Assembly: GCA_003551265.1 (NCBI GenBank)
Contig: PUMG01000131.1
Coordinates: forward strand, 1-16,489
Direction of reading: 5' to 3'
Source of the DNA: Halovenus sp.
Lineage (GTDB): Archaea; Halobacteriota; Halobacteria; Halobacteriales; Haloarculaceae
Length of the DNA: 16,489 bases
Shown here: positions 12,559-16,489 of the stretch, piece after piece
How the letters are laid out: each line of letters opens with the position of its first letter
How positions within the stretch are numbered: the stretch's first letter is position 1
Translations under genes and position numbers: made by a program
Notes under the pieces: generated by a model
What the model saw: the letters and a program-made list of their open reading frames with translations, nothing else
Told to the model about the DNA's origin: nothing
Database searches by the model: none

Positions 12559-13665
12559 GTGTTCGAGTTCGCAACCGTTCCGGACGCACTTCGACTGCTC
12601 GTCTTGCCGTTTTTCGGGTATCTCGCCTGGCGGGACATCAGAACGCGACGGGTGCCTCACAGACTGTGGTATCCGTTGATTGTACTCGCAGTGGTGTTAC
12701 TCGTCTGGGAGACGTACGTCGTACTCACCGGAGAGGTGACGCCCCTGGCACAGCAACTGTTTTTCACACAGGTCGCCGTCTCGATTTTCTTCCTCATCCC
12801 ACTTGCCTACGCGTTCTGGCTCCTCGGCGGGTTCGGTGGTGCCGACGCGAAAGCGTTCATGGTCATCGCTGTGCTCCTCCCGACCTATCCCGAGTACCAC
12901 CTCTGGGTGTTCGGTATCGAGGGGACGCTCACGACGCTACCTGCGGTGCAGACCGACATCGGTGTGTTCTCGCTGACGGTGCTCGCGAACACCGTGCTCG
13001 TCGGTGCGCTGTATCCGGTTGCACTCGCTGTCAAAAACGGCGTCTCTGGATACGTCTCACCGGGGATGTTCGTCGCGACACCCATCCCCGCGGCGAAGGC
13101 GACCCACAGGTACGGCACGATGCTCGAATTCGCCGAGGGGCGACTCCGTGATGCACGCTCGCTGTCGAGTCTGCGTGAGCAGTTCTCCTGGCGAAGTCTC
13201 GACCTCGACGCCCTCCGGATGTACCTCCAGTGGCGCGGTCTCAGCCTCGAAGAGCTTCGCTCAGACCCCGAACGATACCGAAACCCTGCGTCGCTGCCCG
13301 AGACGCCGAACCCACCCGGTGACGGCTCGATACCGACCAGCGATATCGCACTCGGGGGCGAACAGGTCGCCACTGACGGATCCGGAGAAACCGAGACGAC
13401 CGACGACTCCTCGGGGCAGGGTTCAGAGGCCACCAGTTACGAGGACCCGTGGGGTGCCGAGGCGTTCTTCGAAGGAATCGAAGGGGATGCGTACGGAACG
13501 ACTCCGGAGGTGTTGCGTGACGGACTCGATACGGTCGCCTCCGAGGACACCGTCTGGATTTCGCCGGGCATCCCGTTCATCGTCCCGATGTTCATTGGCC
13601 TGCTCATCGCGTTTACCTACGGCGACATCCTCTTCGTATTCCTCGAATCCATCGGGCTGGCGTGA
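12559..13665 (+). CDS. pibD: Type IV prepilin peptidase (A24 family, PibD/FlaK-like)
   Basis: A 368-aa membrane aspartic protease that trims class III signal peptides of pilins and archaellins. The two catalytic Asp are visible: DIRTRRVP (Asp26) after the first membrane segment and GGFGGADAK (Asp96). Several hydrophobic segments follow (about 37-57, 72-90, 92-108, 130-158), then a long soluble acidic region (about 170-335) and a final membrane helix (IPFIVPMFIGLLIAFTYGDIL). The frame is open back to ATG 12448, but those 37 codons run through the inverted repeat and give a non-membrane lead of unlike composition. GTG 12559 is preferred because it has a TATA-like box 27 nt upstream and puts the first helix at the N-terminus. 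It lies directly before hemE, which has its own promoter. Confidence 0.87.
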   Translation: MFEFATVPDALRLLVLPFFGYLAWRDIRTRRVPHRLWYPLIVLAVVLLVWETYVVLTGEVTPLAQQLFFTQVAVSIFFLIPLAYAFWLLGGFGGADAKAFMVIAVLLPTYPEYHLWVFGIEGTLTTLPAVQTDIGVFSLTVLANTVLVGALYPVALAVKNGVSGYVSPGMFVATPIPAAKATHRYGTMLEFAEGRLRDARSLSSLREQFSWRSLDLDALRMYLQWRGLSLEELRSDPERYRNPASLPETPNPPGDGSIPTSDIALGGEQVATDGSGETETTDDSSGQGSEATSYEDPWGAEAFFEGIEGDAYGTTPEVLRDGLDTVASEDTVWISPGIPFIVPMFIGLLIAFTYGDILFVFLESIGLA

Positions 13666-13671
13666 AGAACA

Positions 13672-13683
13672 CAAACGCTTAAC
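13672..13683 (+). promoter_or_regulatory. hemE promoter (BRE/TATA-like)
   Basis: CAAACGCTTAAC has CTTAA centred 28 nt before ATG 13708, implying a leaderless transcript. The same 12 bases occur at 8757-8768, at the left edge of the accessory segment. Confidence 0.6.
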
Positions 13684-13707
13684 GCTTCCTGGTCGAACCT
13701 TCGGAAG

Positions 13708-14715
13708 ATGGAACACCTGCTCGTTCGCGCGGCCCGCGGGGAACGAACCGAGCGACCGCCGGTCTGGATGATGCGTCAGGCGGGTCGTCACATCCCCGAG
13801 TATCGCAAGATACGCGCCGAGTACAGCTTTCTCGACGCTATCAAGACGCCCGCTGTTGCCGAGGAGATTCCGCTCCTGCCCTGGGAGTACTACCGCCACG
13901 ACGGCCTGGTGATGTTCTCGGACATTCTCACCGTGCTGGAGCCGCTGGGGTTTCGCTATCACATCGAAAGCGGCGTCGGTCCTGTCGTCGAAAATCCCGT
14001 CGAAGGACCGGACGACGTCGACCGAACGTACGGAGACGTCGCCACAGAACTCGACTACGTCGCGGCGTTGCTCAATCGTCTCGACAACAGTGTCGGTGAC
14101 GAAACCGCCATTATCGGCTTCGCCGGCGGGCCGTTCACGCTCGCCTCCTACGCCGTGGCAGGCAAGCCGACCCGGACACATCTCCCACTCCGACGACTCC
14201 GTGCCCGTCATCCGGAGGCGTTCCGGACGCTACTCTCGGCGTTTGCCGACATCGTCCGCGAGTATCTCGAACTCCAGATTACGAGCGGTGCCGATGTCGT
14301 CCAACTGTTCGACACCTACGCGGGGACGCTGACACCTGCGGACTACCGCGAGTTCGTGCTGCCGTTGCACCAGCGCATTCTCGATGGGCTGGACGTTCCG
14401 ACAATCGTGTTCGTTCGCCGGATGAACGGCAGACTCGACCTGCTCGCCGAGAGCGGTGCGGACGCGGTCAGTCTCGACTGGACTGTCGAGATGGAAACTG
14501 CTCGAGAGGAACTCGGGGAGATGCCGGTTCAGGGGAACCTCGACCCCTCGTACCTGTTCGGCGAACCGGCGTTCGTCAGGGAGAAAACGCGCGAGGTCAT
14601 CGAGGCTGCAGGTCCCGAGGGACACATCCTGAACCTCGGCCACGGCGTCGATAAGGACACGCCCGTCGAGTCAGTCGAGGCGTTCGTCGAGACGGCGAAA
14701 TCCTTCGAGTGGTGA
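13708..14715 (+). CDS. hemE: Uroporphyrinogen decarboxylase
   Basis: A 335-aa cytoplasmic enzyme that removes four acetate carboxyls from uroporphyrinogen III to give coproporphyrinogen III in haem and tetrapyrrole synthesis. Signatures are PPVWMMRQAGRHIPEYR (17-33, with the active-site arginines 23 and 27), MFSDILTV (69-76, catalytic Asp72), GFAGGPFTLASY (137-148), VQLFDTYAG (198-206), VQGNLDP (274-280) and NLGHGVDKDTPVESVEAFVE (309-328, His312). Length is normal for the family. The start at ATG 13708 is supported by the promoter 28 nt upstream. Its stop codon directly abuts, without a spacer base, the stop codon of the convergent lipoprotein gene. Confidence 0.96.
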   Translation: MEHLLVRAARGERTERPPVWMMRQAGRHIPEYRKIRAEYSFLDAIKTPAVAEEIPLLPWEYYRHDGLVMFSDILTVLEPLGFRYHIESGVGPVVENPVEGPDDVDRTYGDVATELDYVAALLNRLDNSVGDETAIIGFAGGPFTLASYAVAGKPTRTHLPLRRLRARHPEAFRTLLSAFADIVREYLELQITSGADVVQLFDTYAGTLTPADYREFVLPLHQRILDGLDVPTIVFVRRMNGRLDLLAESGADAVSLDWTVEMETAREELGEMPVQGNLDPSYLFGEPAFVREKTREVIEAAGPEGHILNLGHGVDKDTPVESVEAFVETAKSFEW

Positions 14716-15216
14716 TCAGTCCAGTTCGACGCGCGTCGCTCCGCCTCGTGCGCCGTTGCCATCCTCAGACACCTCGACGACGCCCGGAAGTGAGCCGTCG
14801 AGACGGACGAACACCCGGTAAGGTACCTCCTGGTCTTCGAGCTCGCACTCGTCTCCGCCGTCATGTTTGCGTGACAGCGTGATGGTGAGACTGTCGTGTT
14901 CCTCGTGGTACACCAGGTCGGCAAGCACCTCGTCGTGACACCGATCCCCGATACCGTACCGTCCCTCCACGCTTATCTCGCGACTTTCTCCGTCAACTTC
15001 GACTTTCGGGTTATCGCTGACCGCAGCATCAACGTCGCGTGCGTCACCGCGAGTCTGGAACTCGACATCGGCAACCCTGCCGCTGTTGTTCTCACCGTTG
15101 CCATTCCGTGCTGCGTTGTCGTTTCCCGGCTCTCCGCTGCTGTCACGCTCGGCACAGCCAGCAACAGCCAGCACGAGGGACACCCCCACACCCGCCAGCA
15201 GCGTTCGCCGGTGCAT
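14716..15216 (-). CDS. Haloarchaeal lipoprotein, unknown function
   Basis: A 166-aa protein from ATG 15216. The N-terminus MHRRTLLAGVGVSLVLAVAGC has twin arginines, a hydrophobic core and a lipobox with Cys21, so it is probably Tat-exported and lipid-anchored. A Ser/Asn/Gly-rich tether (about 25-47) leads to an acidic domain with beta-type segments (KVEVDGESREISVEGRYGIG, SLTITLS, YRVFVRLDG). Two Cys (about 93 and 124) could pair as a disulfide. No enzymatic motif is seen; the repeated strand pattern suggests a small beta-rich binding domain. It is convergent with hemE with no gap, and divergent from the next lipoprotein. Confidence 0.78.
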   Translation of the reverse strand: MHRRTLLAGVGVSLVLAVAGCAERDSSGEPGNDNAARNGNGENNSGRVADVEFQTRGDARDVDAAVSDNPKVEVDGESREISVEGRYGIGDRCHDEVLADLVYHEEHDSLTITLSRKHDGGDECELEDQEVPYRVFVRLDGSLPGVVEVSEDGNGARGGATRVELD

Positions 15217-15260
15217 ATCTACGCTTCAAGATTCACCCACAAGTGTGTTCGGAAGAGCAA

Positions 15261-15290
15261 AATATATATTTCAATAATCTATATAACTTA
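15261..15290. promoter_or_regulatory. AT-rich divergent promoter region between two lipoprotein genes
   Basis: AATATATATT (15261-15270) is centred about 28 nt before ATG 15293, giving a leaderless plus-strand transcript. It is self-complementary, so it could also serve the minus-strand gene, with a leader of about 20 nt. A second AT run (CTATATAACTTA, 15279-15290) lies too close to the start to be the main TATA box. Confidence 0.5.
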
Positions 15291-15292
15291 TC

Positions 15293-15790
15293 ATGAAGCG
15301 ACGTGAAATGCTTGCGGCGGCTGGAGCGTCGGTGATTGGTGCGGTAGCGGGCTGTCTCGGCTCCAGTGGGGAGCGTGAGTTCGAGGACCTCGACAGAGTC
15401 ATGACGTCCGTGGACGACCTCATGCCGGGACAGTGGGAACGAGTCGAGACACACTCGACGGATGTCCAACCCGCGGGATACGACGACAGCGAAGTCTCTG
15501 TGTTCGAGTCTGACGACGACTACATCGAGGTCAGTGTCGTGCTCTTCGACTCGACAGACGATGCGAGCGAAGCAGTCCAGGAGTTCATGGACGCTCACGA
15601 GGACGACCAGTTCTTCGACGACGAGTACCAGGAAGAGGAGATGGACGATGTCGCTGACGAGGCATACTCTCGAACCGGATTGGAGCCGGTGGTTCTCGGT
15701 CGAGAAGCGAACATCCTCGTACAGGTGCAGGGGAGTGTGGATATTCGTCACGTGTTGGCCGTTGCGTATGACCAACTCGACGAGTTCTAG
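15293..15790 (+). CDS. Tat-exported haloarchaeal lipoprotein, unknown function
   Basis: A 165-aa protein. MKRREMLAAAGASVIGAVAGC is a Tat signal with a lipobox (Cys21), so the protein should sit lipid-anchored on the outer face of the membrane. The mature part is strongly acidic. It shows an alternating strand/helix pattern: ESDDDYIEVSVVLFDSTDDASEAVQEFMDAH, then LEPVVLGREANILVQVQG, then helix VDIRHVLAVAYDQLDEF. That looks like a ferredoxin-like or similar small alpha/beta sensing domain; this is inference from pattern only. No metal or catalytic motif is evident. The transcript is probably leaderless. Confidence 0.78.
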   Translation: MKRREMLAAAGASVIGAVAGCLGSSGEREFEDLDRVMTSVDDLMPGQWERVETHSTDVQPAGYDDSEVSVFESDDDYIEVSVVLFDSTDDASEAVQEFMDAHEDDQFFDDEYQEEEMDDVADEAYSRTGLEPVVLGREANILVQVQGSVDIRHVLAVAYDQLDEF

Positions 15791-15874
15791 CCTCTCGATA
15801 GGGAGTATCGTACCTGTACAGAGAGTCTTGTTGCGACGGACAGCGAGAAACCGATGATGACGTACGAGACCCCC

Positions 15875-15879
15875 TATAG
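15875..15879 (+). promoter_or_regulatory. TATA-like box upstream of the aminotransferase
   Basis: TATAG in CCCCTATAGCAC lies about 39 nt before ATG 15916, giving a predicted leader of about 13 nt. Confidence 0.35.
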
Positions 15880-15915
15880 CACAACACACAGGTGGATGCC
15901 CCACAGAGAGGGCGT

Positions 15916-16489
15916 ATGGACTACGAGACACCACAGTTCTTTCGCGTGATGAGATACGCGAGCGAGGCAGAGGGCGATGTCATCGACATGGTCAGCGGCA
16001 ACCCGGATTGGGAACCACCCGAGGCGCTCCGAGCGGGTCTCCACGAGTACGCCGACGCTGACGCCGACGAGTTCCAGTATCCACCGAGCGTCGGTCTCAC
16101 GGAACTGCGCGAGGAGATTGCACAGCGTCGCGGCGTCGCGCGCTCGCAGGTCGTCATCACCAACGGGGCGGGCGAGGCGAACCACCTCGCGATGGCCGGT
16201 GCGCTGGATGCGATGTCGGGCAACGAAATTATCCTCACCGACCCGGTGTATCCCTACTACGCGGGCCGGACGAGCATGCTCGGGGCCGAGCAGGTGTACG
16301 TCCACGCAGACGAGAGCGGACATCTCGACGCAGCGGCAGTCCGCGAGCGTGCAAGTGAGGACACCGCGGTCATCGTCGTCAACTCGCCGAACAATCCGAT
16401 GGGTGTGACCTACGACGGCGACACGATCGAGGCGCTCGTCGAGATTGCCGAAGCGCACGGGGCGATGCTCGTCAGCGACGAGGTGTACG
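15916..16489 (+). CDS. Pyridoxal-phosphate-dependent aminotransferase, class I/II (3' end cut by window edge)
   Basis: The first 191 codons of a fold-type I aminotransferase starting at ATG 15916. Family marks are VSGNPDWEPPEALRAGL near the N-terminus, YPPSVGLTELREEIA, the cofactor phosphate-binding turn ITNGAGEANHLAM, TDPVYPYY (the aromatic residue stacks on the cofactor), SPNNPMGV (Asn ligand to the PLP ring hydroxyl) and SDEVY (Asp to the pyridine nitrogen, Tyr to O3'). The Schiff-base lysine lies beyond the window. The amino-acid substrate cannot be set from this fragment; aspartate- or aromatic-type are usual. Upstream 125 bp hold only a weak TATA-like box. Confidence 0.88.
   Translation, partial: MDYETPQFFRVMRYASEAEGDVIDMVSGNPDWEPPEALRAGLHEYADADADEFQYPPSVGLTELREEIAQRRGVARSQVVITNGAGEANHLAMAGALDAMSGNEIILTDPVYPYYAGRTSMLGAEQVYVHADESGHLDAAAVRERASEDTAVIVVNSPNNPMGVTYDGDTIEALVEIAEAHGAMLVSDEVY

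Noticed and set aside
8734..12560. CRISPR array near the Cas-like genes
   Set aside because: No regularly spaced direct repeats of 20-40 bp occur anywhere in the window; the only direct repeats are the two 9-bp copies in the candidate operator.
15233..15934. 233-aa minus-strand open frame
   Set aside because: It runs antisense to a Tat lipoprotein with a convincing signal peptide and promoter, and has no recognisable motif.

Overview
This window is a stretch of a haloarchaeal (class Halobacteria) chromosome. The coding DNA is GC-rich, the proteins are rich in Asp and Glu, several secreted proteins carry twin-arginine lipoprotein signals, and many genes have an archaeal TATA-like box about 27 nt before the start codon, which implies leaderless transcripts. 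The genus cannot be told from the sequence alone.

Region 1 (1-8733) is ordinary housekeeping DNA. It holds, in order, a truncated chorismate-binding enzyme (pabB/trpE type, minus strand), a small Tat lipoprotein, a two-gene molybdenum-cofactor operon (moeA, then a moeA fused to a substrate-binding-like domain), upp for uracil salvage, a conserved acidic haloarchaeal protein, a PHP-family phosphoesterase, and an orphan iron-type ABC transporter ATPase. The 202-bp gap between the acidic protein gene and the PHP gene holds a nested hairpin that no annotated gene explains.

Region 2 (8764-12533) is the accessory part and the most interesting. An imperfect 37-bp inverted repeat (33/37 identical, weaker similarity out to about 51 bp) brackets 3770 bp. 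Inside are a 41-aa ORF and a winged-helix regulator on the minus strand, a candidate operator, three tandem perfect hairpins, and a tightly coupled plus-strand operon. The operon encodes a 156-aa unknown protein, a diverged Cas7-like RAMP protein, an uncharacterised protein and a diverged Cas5/Cas6-like RAMP protein. This matches the highly derived class 1 CRISPR-Cas variant described from Halobacteria (Cas5-like, Cas7-like and a conserved unknown protein, with no CRISPR array and no Cas1/Cas2). No nuclease gene and no transposase are visible in the bracketed segment. Both ends carry TTAA. Joining the flanks across one TTAA rebuilds a promoter for the next gene that closely resembles the hemE promoter further along, so the segment looks like an insertion into the prepilin peptidase promoter.

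Region 3 (12559-16489) returns to core genes: a type IV prepilin peptidase, hemE (uroporphyrinogen decarboxylase), two Tat lipoproteins transcribed divergently from a shared AT-rich promoter region, and the start of a class I/II aminotransferase cut by the window edge. No rRNA, tRNA or CRISPR array was seen, and no gene-free stretch exceeds 300 bp.
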